A stretch of 64,000 nt of DNA. Source: Dehalococcoidia bacterium. Its GTDB lineage: Bacteria > Chloroflexota > Dehalococcoidia > Dehalococcoidales > Fen-1064. This document shows, one piece after another, positions 46,244 through 55,261 of this stretch (positions are counted from its first letter, which is position 1; each line of letters begins with the position of its first letter). The position numbers and the translations under genes are program-made. The DNA is taken from the NCBI GenBank assembly GCA_011171075.1, contig DUFD01000019.1, positions 1-64,000 on the forward strand, read 5' to 3'. Under the pieces are notes generated by a model. It was not told the DNA's origin, ran no database searches, and saw only the letters and a list, made by a program, of their open reading frames with translations.

Positions 46244-48814
46244 TTATCTAGTCCAGGTCGGGACGACCTGGAATTCATTCTTTTTCCATACACGCAGAAA
46301 AGCGTTTACTACATCAGGGTCAAAGCATCGTCCAGACTCGGCGACGAGCTTCTGTGCAGCAACCTCGGGCGCTGTTGCTTCTTGGGATGCCCGACCCGCT
46401 GTCATTACGTCAAAACTATCCGCGACCGCTAGGATTCTAGCTCCCAGCGGGATGCTAGTGCCTTTTACTCCGAAGGGGTGACCGGTACCGTCGAATTTCT
46501 CACACTTGTGCCAGACCACATCAAGGGCCGTTGACAGGAAGTTGAGTCGTGATAATACCTTCCACATAATATTGAAACGCTTGCTCAGGTCGACGGCTTC
46601 CTCAAGAGTAGGCGCTATGGCCTGTTCCAACACGTCTTCGGGGCATGACACGAATCCCAGGTCTTTAAGCAGGGCAGCACAGTGTAATGTCTGCCGTTCA
46701 CTTCGTGACAGCTTGAATTCGTTGGCGATAAGCGAGGCGTTCTTGGCTACACGTCGGGCACTCTCTAGGTCGAAGAGATGACCAGCCTGTGCTGATGACG
46801 CAATCTCCCGGCAGATGATTTGCATAGCTTCCAGTATGGCCAACTGTTCAACCTCATGCTGCAATAGCCGGTCCTGCTCGCTTTCTAATCGACTGCTGAG
46901 TTCGTCGGCGAGGAAAAGCGAGCGATTACAGAGCACCACGAGTTCCTGTACCTTATAACTGAGCTTTTCGAGATTTTCTTTGGCAGCTGGTGGTATTTTC
47001 GCCTCGGCTTCCGTCAGAAGATTTTGCAGTCCTTCCAGCTGGGCTCGTGCCTCCTTACGGCTCGTTTCCGCAGCTGAAAGCAGGGCATCTACCCTTTCTA
47101 TCGAACTCTGCCAACGGCGGGGTATGGCAATCGTAAATGTCGTGCCTTCTGTTTCGTCGCTCTTAATGCTAAACTTTCCGCCAATACCCTGTAGCAATAC
47201 CTTTGCGAGATAGAGGTCGTTGTCCAGTCCATTCTGGAGCATGCCGTGAAGCTGACCCTGGAAGAGCATGGCCAATTCCTTGTGGGGGATGTGATGATTC
47301 CGGTTGGCGAGCTCTATCGTGATAAATGGGTCATTTATATCGGTTGTATTTAGCTGCAATCGGTCACCGGATGCACTGGAGTTTATCTCACCTCTGATTA
47401 GGTAGTACAGGCCTTTAGCTAGGCTCGCAGTGTCAACTATCAGAGAGCCGATACTATCAACCCCTTCGATATCAATCTCAATTCTCCGTTGTGCCGCCAG
47501 ACCCTTGACCTGACTCATAATCCAGTCCAGGGTGTTCCTCAGGTCTACCTCCTCCATGAATGTCTCTGCGGTAATCCAGTCCCCACTTGTCAAGTAGGAG
47601 AATTCCCGCAATACTTCGTTAAGACGCTCAGTGTGCTCCCGGATGGTATTCAGCTTGTGCCGTTGCCGGTGTCCTACATCGTCCATCGGCGCCGATTCCA
47701 GTGTTTCCAGGCTTTCCTGTATCGCTGAAATAGGTGTTTCCAACTCTTCGGTATGGAAGGCGACCCAGTTAAGTATACGCCGTAACATTCTCAGTTCTTC
47801 ACGGTAGGTATGCGGTATACCCCTGTTATACAGATTGAGTTCTGCTTCGGCGCCGTCTTCGCGGCGGTCCAGATAATGGTTACTGCCGGGCATGCGTTTC
47901 AGGTAATCGAGCAGTTCTGTAGCGGTCTCACTGACCTGTAGAGGGTGGTGGAACGTTCGTCTCTCGTTGGTAATGGCGGCGGCGGATATGGTCATAATCG
48001 GGTGTTGCTCTATCTCTCCCAATCGGCCTTCATACTCAATATAGCCCCTCTCCAGGTCTCTCTGCGTGTACAGTGTCCTGATGCGACTATCGAAATCGGC
48101 AATAATCCTCTGGCATAGGACCCTAGCCTTCGGGACGGAGGTAACGATGACGAAATTGTCGCTGCCGAGATGGGCTGTTAGGTCGCCGGGGTTACCAAAC
48201 AGTCCCACGGCCTCGCATAGTATTTCCGCCACAATCCCGATAGCGTGATCACCGTGATCAAAGCTATATGCCCTGTTAAACGTCTTGAGATTATCTATGT
48301 CTATATAAATAGCAGCGAAGGTCTTATTCTGCTCGATGAGAGAGGTGATTTCGCTGTGCGCCTGGATGTGGTTCGGCAGTCCTGTTAGCAGGTCTGTGTT
48401 TGCATCCCTTTCCATCTTTCGGAAATAGGCCTCGACCATTATCACAATCTCGTTGGGGTCAAAGGGTTTGGTGATATACTGGTCAGCCCCGTTTACGACG
48501 TCGGTCTTCCCACCGTCACCCTCTCCATCGGAGCCGATGATTATCACTGGGATGTGGCTGGTCTGCTGTGATTCCTTCAGCTGGCGGCAGACTTCCAAAC
48601 TTTCGTTATCGGGAAGGACGGCGTCAAGGAGGATAATATCGGGGTTCTCGCTGACAGCCTTGGTCAATGCCTGGGCCCCGCTTCGGGCAGAGATGACCTC
48701 GAGGTTAGCGTGGGCCAGGTTTACTTCCAGAATTCGGACTACTTCAAGGTCATGGTCAACTACCATGACCTTGCGGCGTTTCTGTCGTGACATCCGATTC
48801 GCGCTTATAGCCAC
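46244..48814 (-). CDS. Multidomain signalling protein: REC, degenerate GGDEF, degenerate histidine-kinase-like region, degenerate HD-GYP-like domain
   Basis: REC start KVMVVDHDLEVVRILEVNLA...TKPFDPNE; DLLTGLPNH...HLGSDNF; TEELETPI; LLKDLGF...FDGTGHP...IPLGARILAVADSFDVMTAGR. Confidence 0.8.
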   Translation of the reverse strand: MAISANRMSRQKRRKVMVVDHDLEVVRILEVNLAHANLEVISARSGAQALTKAVSENPDIILLDAVLPDNESLEVCRQLKESQQTSHIPVIIIGSDGEGDGGKTDVVNGADQYITKPFDPNEIVIMVEAYFRKMERDANTDLLTGLPNHIQAHSEITSLIEQNKTFAAIYIDIDNLKTFNRAYSFDHGDHAIGIVAEILCEAVGLFGNPGDLTAHLGSDNFVIVTSVPKARVLCQRIIADFDSRIRTLYTQRDLERGYIEYEGRLGEIEQHPIMTISAAAITNERRTFHHPLQVSETATELLDYLKRMPGSNHYLDRREDGAEAELNLYNRGIPHTYREELRMLRRILNWVAFHTEELETPISAIQESLETLESAPMDDVGHRQRHKLNTIREHTERLNEVLREFSYLTSGDWITAETFMEEVDLRNTLDWIMSQVKGLAAQRRIEIDIEGVDSIGSLIVDTASLAKGLYYLIRGEINSSASGDRLQLNTTDINDPFITIELANRNHHIPHKELAMLFQGQLHGMLQNGLDNDLYLAKVLLQGIGGKFSIKSDETEGTTFTIAIPRRWQSSIERVDALLSAAETSRKEARAQLEGLQNLLTEAEAKIPPAAKENLEKLSYKVQELVVLCNRSLFLADELSSRLESEQDRLLQHEVEQLAILEAMQIICREIASSAQAGHLFDLESARRVAKNASLIANEFKLSRSERQTLHCAALLKDLGFVSCPEDVLEQAIAPTLEEAVDLSKRFNIMWKVLSRLNFLSTALDVVWHKCEKFDGTGHPFGVKGTSIPLGARILAVADSFDVMTAGRASQEATAPEVAAQKLVAESGRCFDPDVVNAFLRVWKKNEFQVVPTWTR

Positions 48815-48853
48815 TTTTGCTCAATAAGTCTGGGACTAGTTACCTACAAGAGC

Positions 48854-48912
48854 ATCATAATAGAGCCCTGTTAGAACAGTGTCAGAGGCAAGTTAGAAAA
48901 AGGTTAGAATCC
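48854..48912 (-). promoter_or_regulatory. Candidate PhoB/OmpR-type promoter, array 2: four 11-bp direct repeats + -10
   Basis: + strand TGTTAGAACAG (48869) TGTCAGAGGCA (48880) AGTTAGAAAAA (48891) GGTTAGAATCC (48902); on - strand 9 nt downstream TATGAT (48859-48854); gene starts at 48814. Confidence 0.75.
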
Positions 48913-49327
48913 GGATTATCTCTGATATTTACAACCATTTACATTATCATGGGTAAGGGTCGGGCCGGTCGTTAGTGATGACGATATGCGAAGAAAAGAA
49001 TAAGATATGTGAACTTGACATTTAAGGCTATACATTGTATTCTGTGATGTGAATTTTCCTATCTCCTCTATTCTTATCCTGTCTAAAGTTGAGTTATAGG
49101 TAGAGCACCGCAATCGGGCAGTCCACCTTTTGAATATTCAGGGTGTACTTGTCTCAAATGTGGTATTGGGTTTAACTAAATAGCGTACTCAGCCTGGAGC
49201 ATCAGGTGAATCTGTTAATCGGTGTCCTTGAAGACGAGTCCATCTGATGAGCGTAGGTGGAGAATAACGGGGGGAAGGAAGCGGGGGATAGTTCTGGCTG
49301 ACTTTACCGTGGTGTAGGGCGGGCAGT

Positions 49328-50077
49328 GTGAGAGAGAAGATACTACTGGTTGACGATGATTCCGAATTCTTAGGCCTGGCCCAGACTTGGCTGCAAAATG
49401 CCGGTTATAGGGTGATGACGGCCGAGAATGGTAAAGTCGGGCTACGCCGCGTTTTTAGCGGACGTCCCCATCTGGTCGTCCTGGATGGTAATATGCCCAG
49501 GATGAACGGATGGGAGGTCTGTCATCGTATCAGGGATATGAGTGATATCCCTGTTATCATGGTTACTGTCAACGGCGAAACATCAGACCGACTGAGGGGA
49601 TTTGACCTTGGTGCTGATGACTACATGACCAAGCCGATTGATTTCCCTGAACTCGTGGCACGGATTGGGGCTATCCTGCGGCGGTGTTCAATCGAAATCC
49701 ATGAAGAAGAGCCTGAGAGCTTTCGTGATGGTGAGGTAGAGATTGACTGGAGGGGTCATCAGGTCTATGTAAGAGGGGAACTGGTAAAGCTATCACCAAC
49801 GGAGTTTAAGTTGCTGGCTTGCTTGGTAAAAAACCGGGGGTGGATAGTTACCCACGAACAACTCCTGCAGAAGGTCTGGGGTTCGAACTATGTCGGCGAC
49901 AAGTCGTTTGTCAAGCTGTATGTCAGGTACCTGCGCCAGAAAATAGAAGAAGACCCGCAGAATCCGCGTTTAATCCTGACCGAGCGGGGTGTAGGCTACC
50001 GTTTTGTGTCGCGCGACAGGCAAGACGTCGCCAATGAGAGCGAGGACATTGATGAGCCAAGGGCCATCTCCTGGTGA
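49328..50077 (+). CDS. Response regulator, OmpR/PhoB family with winged-helix output domain
   Basis: ILLVDDDSEF, VVLDGNMP, MTKPIDF; C-terminal LSPTEFKLLACLVKN...VGDKSFVKLYVRYLRQKIE...GVGYRF. Confidence 0.95.
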   Translation: MREKILLVDDDSEFLGLAQTWLQNAGYRVMTAENGKVGLRRVFSGRPHLVVLDGNMPRMNGWEVCHRIRDMSDIPVIMVTVNGETSDRLRGFDLGADDYMTKPIDFPELVARIGAILRRCSIEIHEEEPESFRDGEVEIDWRGHQVYVRGELVKLSPTEFKLLACLVKNRGWIVTHEQLLQKVWGSNYVGDKSFVKLYVRYLRQKIEEDPQNPRLILTERGVGYRFVSRDRQDVANESEDIDEPRAISW

Positions 50078-50957
50078 AGAGCGAGATGAAGGGGTACCCT
50101 ATCCTTTCACCATCATCGGGAAAGATGCTGAGAGCAGCACAACCCGGATGAAGCGGGATGAACATGGTATCCCTGTTATTTATGATGCTGCTATGCAGGA
50201 TGCATCTCCTGTACAGAAGCCGATAGAGCACACTGAGCCAGACGCCATTTCTGTACTCTCCCATGAATTGCTTTCGCCACTTACTCTAATCAAGGGGTAT
50301 GCCGCCACTCTCCTCCAGCTTTCTGACTCCATTACCGAGGAGCAAAGCAGGCAGTACCTCCAGGGAATTCAGGCGGCTACCGACCGCGTAATTCGACTGC
50401 TGGAGAACTTGCGGGATATCTCGCGATTTGAAATAGCCGCTCCAAATCTCGTCTTGCAGCCAACGTCACTATCGGACATGCTGCGGAAGACGGCGTTCGA
50501 AATACAGAGCCAGACAACGGAGCATGTAATCAGGCTACGTTTGTCTAACCAATTGCCTAAGGTGAACGTCGACCGGCTGAAAATGGAGCAGGTGCTGACG
50601 AATCTACTGGCAAATGCGGTCAAGTACTCACCGAAGGGTGGCGACATCGAGGTGAACTTGCGGCAGGCAACCAGTGAGCATGATGTGCTAGGGTCACTAG
50701 GTGAAGTACCCCCTTTGCGCTATCCATGCCAGATTGTGTCCGTGGTTGATTCGGGCATTGGAATTCCAGAGGCGGAGTTGGAGCGTATATTCGAGCGGTT
50801 TTATCGAGTAGACAACCGGCTGACCCGCGCTACCTCGGGTGCCGGTCTCGGCCTGCACATCTGCAAGATAATCGTGGAAGCTCACGGCGGTCGTATCTGG
50901 GCCAGTAATAGGAATCCGGAAGGCTGTATCTTCAGCTTCTCAATACCGGTGAGCTAG
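50052..50957 (+). CDS. Soluble sensor histidine kinase (HisKA + HATPase)
   Basis: LSHELLSPLTLIKGY H-box; NLLANAVKYSPKGG N-box; DSGIGIP; GAGLGLHI; no TM segment; overlaps RR by 26 nt. Confidence 0.93.
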   Translation: MSQGPSPGEERDEGVPYPFTIIGKDAESSTTRMKRDEHGIPVIYDAAMQDASPVQKPIEHTEPDAISVLSHELLSPLTLIKGYAATLLQLSDSITEEQSRQYLQGIQAATDRVIRLLENLRDISRFEIAAPNLVLQPTSLSDMLRKTAFEIQSQTTEHVIRLRLSNQLPKVNVDRLKMEQVLTNLLANAVKYSPKGGDIEVNLRQATSEHDVLGSLGEVPPLRYPCQIVSVVDSGIGIPEAELERIFERFYRVDNRLTRATSGAGLGLHICKIIVEAHGGRIWASNRNPEGCIFSFSIPVS

Positions 50958-52489
50958 TTTCCGCTCTTCATGGTGAGGGCACGCTTTCTAGCCGTTACAC
51001 GGTATCTGATACCTTCGATTACTCTCCTGGTGAATATGCTCTGGTAGAAAAACTTTTCGACGTAACGGTTGATAATAAGATAGCTGACCAGTTTGCCTAC
51101 TACCCGATTCTTTAAAAGTATTCCCAGCACTTTGTTCCGGCGCAGTATGCGCAGAATGAACTCCCTGTGCACCTGTCGTCTTACCTTGGTGAGGTACTTA
51201 AACAGCTCAAGTCGCGCTTTACCAGGTAGCTCCGGGGTCTCAAAAACAGGCGTCAGTGCCTCGGGTTGCCAGCTCGTTGGCCAGAAGGAAGCGTGGTTCA
51301 GGTATTCCTCGGGTTCCTCCAGAAACAGATTGTTTTCTTTTACCCAGTTGAAAAGCTCTGTTCCGGGAGTGGGGATGGTGTTGTAAAAATGCACCTCCTG
51401 GATGGGGTACTTCCGGGAAAGCCTGACTTTATCCTCGACGTCATCCCTGGTCTCGTAAGGCGTCCCTACCACGAACAGTAACTTAACATCGTAGCCAAGG
51501 TCACAGGCATCGCTGACGGCCTGCTCTATCTGCTCGATGGTCTCGCCCTTCTTGACAATCTCAAGCATCCGGTTGTTACCGGCGTCAACGCCGAAGGCGA
51601 TATAGCGGAACCCCACCTCACGCATCCTTTCCATCATCTCCCGGTCCACCCGGTCGGCCCGGATGCCATTGGAGCAACGCAAGAACAGGTCTTTGAGGCC
51701 ACGCCGCTCGATTTCGTCGCATATCTCGAAGACACGCTCCCTTATCAGGTTAAAATTGTCGTCATCGAAGTTAAACTGCCGGTGGCCTTTTCGGTACCAG
51801 TGTTCCACCTCGTCCACCACGTGTTTTGGACTTCGGGGTCGGTAGTACGGCGAAATGATTCTGTTGGGGCAGAAAATGCATTGGTGGGGACAGCCCCGGC
51901 TGGAGTATATTGTTATTTCGCCCATGTACTTGTCGAGTTCAAACTTTTCGTACCTCGGCCAGGGGATTGTATCCAGGTCCTTCACGAATTCTCTGTCTCC
52001 GGCATAGGTGATGTCCCCGTTTTGCCTGGAGATTAGGCCTTTGATATCTGCTTCGGCAAGCTCACCCTGGCAGAGTTCGGTTAGAGTCCCTTCTCCCTCG
52101 TAGACCACGCCGTAGTCGATGGCGGCACATTCCTTCAATACCTGCTCCCTCATAATTGTTACATGAGGCCCGCCGACGATTATTCTTATGTCCGGGTATT
52201 GGTCCTTAATCGCCGACAGTATCTCGTAGAACCTCTTGTATTCAAAGGAGATTAAACTCATACCTATGATGTCAGGACGGAAAACTTCTATCTTGTGGAT
52301 TATGTCCTTCAGGTCATAGCCCAGGTTCATATCCAGGATATCGTATTCAATCCCGTTCTCGAGCAGCGTCTGGGCCAAATACGCCTGCCCGATGTGTGGT
52401 GTCAGTCCGCGCCACTCGGCACGAGGGCTGGGCGTAACCAGAAGTACTCTTTCAAACCTCATTTGCTGTTTTTCCTTCTCCTGAGCCAT
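50954..52489 (-). CDS. B12-binding domain radical SAM protein
   Basis: Cobalamin-binding-like N-terminus; YSSRGCPHQCIFC. Confidence 0.92.
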   Translation of the reverse strand: MAQEKEKQQMRFERVLLVTPSPRAEWRGLTPHIGQAYLAQTLLENGIEYDILDMNLGYDLKDIIHKIEVFRPDIIGMSLISFEYKRFYEILSAIKDQYPDIRIIVGGPHVTIMREQVLKECAAIDYGVVYEGEGTLTELCQGELAEADIKGLISRQNGDITYAGDREFVKDLDTIPWPRYEKFELDKYMGEITIYSSRGCPHQCIFCPNRIISPYYRPRSPKHVVDEVEHWYRKGHRQFNFDDDNFNLIRERVFEICDEIERRGLKDLFLRCSNGIRADRVDREMMERMREVGFRYIAFGVDAGNNRMLEIVKKGETIEQIEQAVSDACDLGYDVKLLFVVGTPYETRDDVEDKVRLSRKYPIQEVHFYNTIPTPGTELFNWVKENNLFLEEPEEYLNHASFWPTSWQPEALTPVFETPELPGKARLELFKYLTKVRRQVHREFILRILRRNKVLGILLKNRVVGKLVSYLIINRYVEKFFYQSIFTRRVIEGIRYRVTARKRALTMKSGN

Positions 52490-53268
52490 CTTCTCGCCTT
52501 CAGGTAGTGTGTTAGTCCCGGTGAGAGGTAGTTTTTACTGGGGCAATCGTTCTTGTGGTATGCTCCCGATGCCATCTCCTCAAACTGCGTGAGGCACTTA
52601 ATCAGTAAGTCGCCTCCGACCTTATGCTGTTTGTATGTTATTGTTTTTAGGGTATCAGTGGGGTGATAATCCACCTGTTGTTGAATCAGTATGGCACCGG
52701 TGTCAACACCCTCGTCGAGGTAATGTATGGTTGCCCCGACCAGTTCCGGTTCGTGGTTATATATCGGCCAGAACGAACCGTATCTTCCCCTGTATTGCGG
52801 CGCAAACCCTGGGTGCAGGTTGATGATTTGCCCCTCAAACGCTCTGACAAGTCGCTTCTTCAGGAGCGGTGTCCCACTCACCACTATCAGTTGGGGCGAT
52901 TTTGACAATACGAAATTTCTCACCTCTTTGGTGTTTATATCGTTTACCTCAAGCGTGTCTATGTCTTTATTTTCGATGTACTGGTGGGGTTTATCGGCAA
53001 AGATAGTTTTTATAGCTTGCTTGTTCCTTCGCCTTTCAAAGATGAGTACGTAGAGAAACAATAATGCCTGGTTTATCATGCCAATAAAACCGGCCTGTTG
53101 GGTCCTCTTCTTGAGCACCTGGAATATGCCAAATTCACCGTACCGGGACTTCACCGGAAGCACGATGCCCTCAATCTGGCTGACTTCAGCAAGCTTATTC
53201 ACGAGCCAGATGTCCTCCGGTAGTTTACTGGTCAGGATGACTATACTCAGTGGTTTATTCATTTCCAC
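52459..53268 (-). CDS. Formyltransferase family protein
   Basis: INLHPGFAPQYRGRYGSFWPIYN and HYLDEGVDTGAIL. Confidence 0.88.
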   Translation of the reverse strand: MEMNKPLSIVILTSKLPEDIWLVNKLAEVSQIEGIVLPVKSRYGEFGIFQVLKKRTQQAGFIGMINQALLFLYVLIFERRRNKQAIKTIFADKPHQYIENKDIDTLEVNDINTKEVRNFVLSKSPQLIVVSGTPLLKKRLVRAFEGQIINLHPGFAPQYRGRYGSFWPIYNHEPELVGATIHYLDEGVDTGAILIQQQVDYHPTDTLKTITYKQHKVGGDLLIKCLTQFEEMASGAYHKNDCPSKNYLSPGLTHYLKARRWLRRRKNSK

Positions 53269-53301
53269 TCTTCAGTTCCGATTCTATTCGTCTCTATTAT
53301 T

Positions 53302-54435
53302 TTAAGCAGCCTGCTTGCGTATTCTCAAACGGATAGCGTTAAAAATTCGAGATATGATTGATAGATATGCCTCCGGGCTTTTTTCACTCGCAGCCTCGAA
53401 CTCTTCACGCGACATATCAACGATTTCCAGAAAATAGTCAAGAGAGGCGGGGGGGATGCTATAGTCCTCCTCGCTTAACTTCTCCAGGGCTTCTTCTCGA
53501 CTCATCCTCCCTGTACGGATAAGAAGGCTGTATTTGACAGCTCTGGTGCTGGTACCACCACACTTCCGGGCATATAAGTAATCTTTTAAGTCGTCTACTA
53601 GGCAGTCGGAATGCTCATGCCCGAAATGGATGCCGTATTTTTCTTCAAACATCCGGGCAATTTGTTTCTCATCCCAATCCAGGTAATCCGGTAAAAGGAT
53701 CATTCGCCGGTGGCCCAGTAGGCGTGTTAGTCCTTCCTTGATAATGTAATTTGCGTAGAAGGAGCAGTTCAATCGTTCTTTGAAGCTCTCACCTTTCAAT
53801 ACGTTTCTGAAATACCACGGGTCCCATGGATTGAGCTTTTTCGGCGGAGCACCATCAGTACGGCTCGAACTGCCCATGACTATTAACGGTATATCATACT
53901 CGCGAGCAAGCATCGCATGAATGTTGAATGAAAATAATTCGCACGGGGCACAGAAATTTCCTGTTTTACGCATGAATATTCCTGCCAGTTCCTGGCTGAA
54001 TGGGTCTGCGTAGTACAGATGCGGTACATCGAATATTTGTATAAGCTTGTTGACGCGTTCCTTTCCTTCTTCGGACATGAAGCCGTTGTCACGGGTGCAG
54101 GTAAGTACATTGAGACCATATACTTCTTTGCAAATATAGAGGCAGTATGAGCTGTCTTTACCACCACTTATGCCAAGTAGTGCATCATAGCGCTTGCCTT
54201 TGCGTTTTGCATTCTCGAAAATGCGTTCAAGCTTTGCCTTGGACTTAGCCTGCTCCTCGGTGTTATCGCTCCATGACCTCCATCGCCCTTCAAAGTATCG
54301 ACAGAAGTTACAGACCCCTTCAGGGTTCAGAGTGATCCCGGGGTAGTTTTCTGGCATGACACAGCGGACACAGCGCTTTACATCACTACTTTTTTCCTTG
54401 TTAATCATCTGGGCATCTCTTTTCATGTGTACCAT
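53302..54435 (-). CDS. N-acetyl sugar amidotransferase (WbpG/PseA-like)
   Basis: CVRCVMPENYPGITLNPEGVCNFC; PP-loop LLGISGGKDSSY. Confidence 0.85.
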   Translation of the reverse strand: MVHMKRDAQMINKEKSSDVKRCVRCVMPENYPGITLNPEGVCNFCRYFEGRWRSWSDNTEEQAKSKAKLERIFENAKRKGKRYDALLGISGGKDSSYCLYICKEVYGLNVLTCTRDNGFMSEEGKERVNKLIQIFDVPHLYYADPFSQELAGIFMRKTGNFCAPCELFSFNIHAMLAREYDIPLIVMGSSSRTDGAPPKKLNPWDPWYFRNVLKGESFKERLNCSFYANYIIKEGLTRLLGHRRMILLPDYLDWDEKQIARMFEEKYGIHFGHEHSDCLVDDLKDYLYARKCGGTSTRAVKYSLLIRTGRMSREEALEKLSEEDYSIPPASLDYFLEIVDMSREEFEAASEKSPEAYLSIISRIFNAIRLRIRKQAA

Positions 54436-54454
54436 ACACCTTATTACGGTTCTG

Positions 54455-55261
54455 TTATAAATCGTATCTGGCTACAATGGAAATCCCTGCCTTTACCTCG
54501 TCACCCGGCTTTACCTCTATGCTGAGATTTTCCAGTTCGGGAATGGCGACGTCAACCTGAGAGCCGAATACAATAGCCCCGATTCTCTGTCCTATCTGAA
54601 GGTCGTCACCTTCGTTGATATAGGAGACAATCCTTCTGACGAGGCGTGATGCAATCTGGACAACGCCCACGCTGAACATACCGTTACTGATAACCGTGGT
54701 GACTCTTTCGTTCAGCGTCTCTGATTCCTGTTGGCGTAAAGACACGAATCTCCCGGCAATACGCTTTCGGAGTAGTGTCTTTCCAGCAATTGGGGCACGA
54801 TTAACGTGGACATTGAGTATGTTCATATCGATACCTACTAGGCAGACCGTATTCGGGAGCAGATCAGTATCCGTTATCTCATTCAGTTTGAACTTTCTCT
54901 CACCTTTTGTCGCGACTACGTCCTCTCCCCTTTCAACTTTATTGACGTAAACAACCGTCCCGTCGGCTGGGGAAAGGATTACATTCTCGGTAACGGTAGG
55001 CGATCTTTCCGGGTCGCGGTAGAATCTGGCGAGTATGATTAGCGCCGTTATCAGTACAATCACCGGTAGTTCGAGGACAATCAGTAAAGCAGTATTTAGT
55101 TCAGTAGCATAGCCAATCTGGCTGATAATCAGTCCGGTCAGCGCCCCAATAATAATCCCACCAGCAACTGCTATCTTAATCTTGATACGCCACCTCCAGG
55201 CAAGGAGAGGCAGGAAGACCAGGGCGAACGCCAGGCTTGTGGCAAGGATTTCTACCCTCAT
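54455..55261 (-). CDS. Phosphatidylserine decarboxylase family protein
   Basis: SPADGTVVYV; NVHVNRAPIAG; C-terminal VFGSQVDVAIP with the GS cleavage pair. Confidence 0.85.
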   Translation of the reverse strand: MRVEILATSLAFALVFLPLLAWRWRIKIKIAVAGGIIIGALTGLIISQIGYATELNTALLIVLELPVIVLITALIILARFYRDPERSPTVTENVILSPADGTVVYVNKVERGEDVVATKGERKFKLNEITDTDLLPNTVCLVGIDMNILNVHVNRAPIAGKTLLRKRIAGRFVSLRQQESETLNERVTTVISNGMFSVGVVQIASRLVRRIVSYINEGDDLQIGQRIGAIVFGSQVDVAIPELENLSIEVKPGDEVKAGISIVARYDL

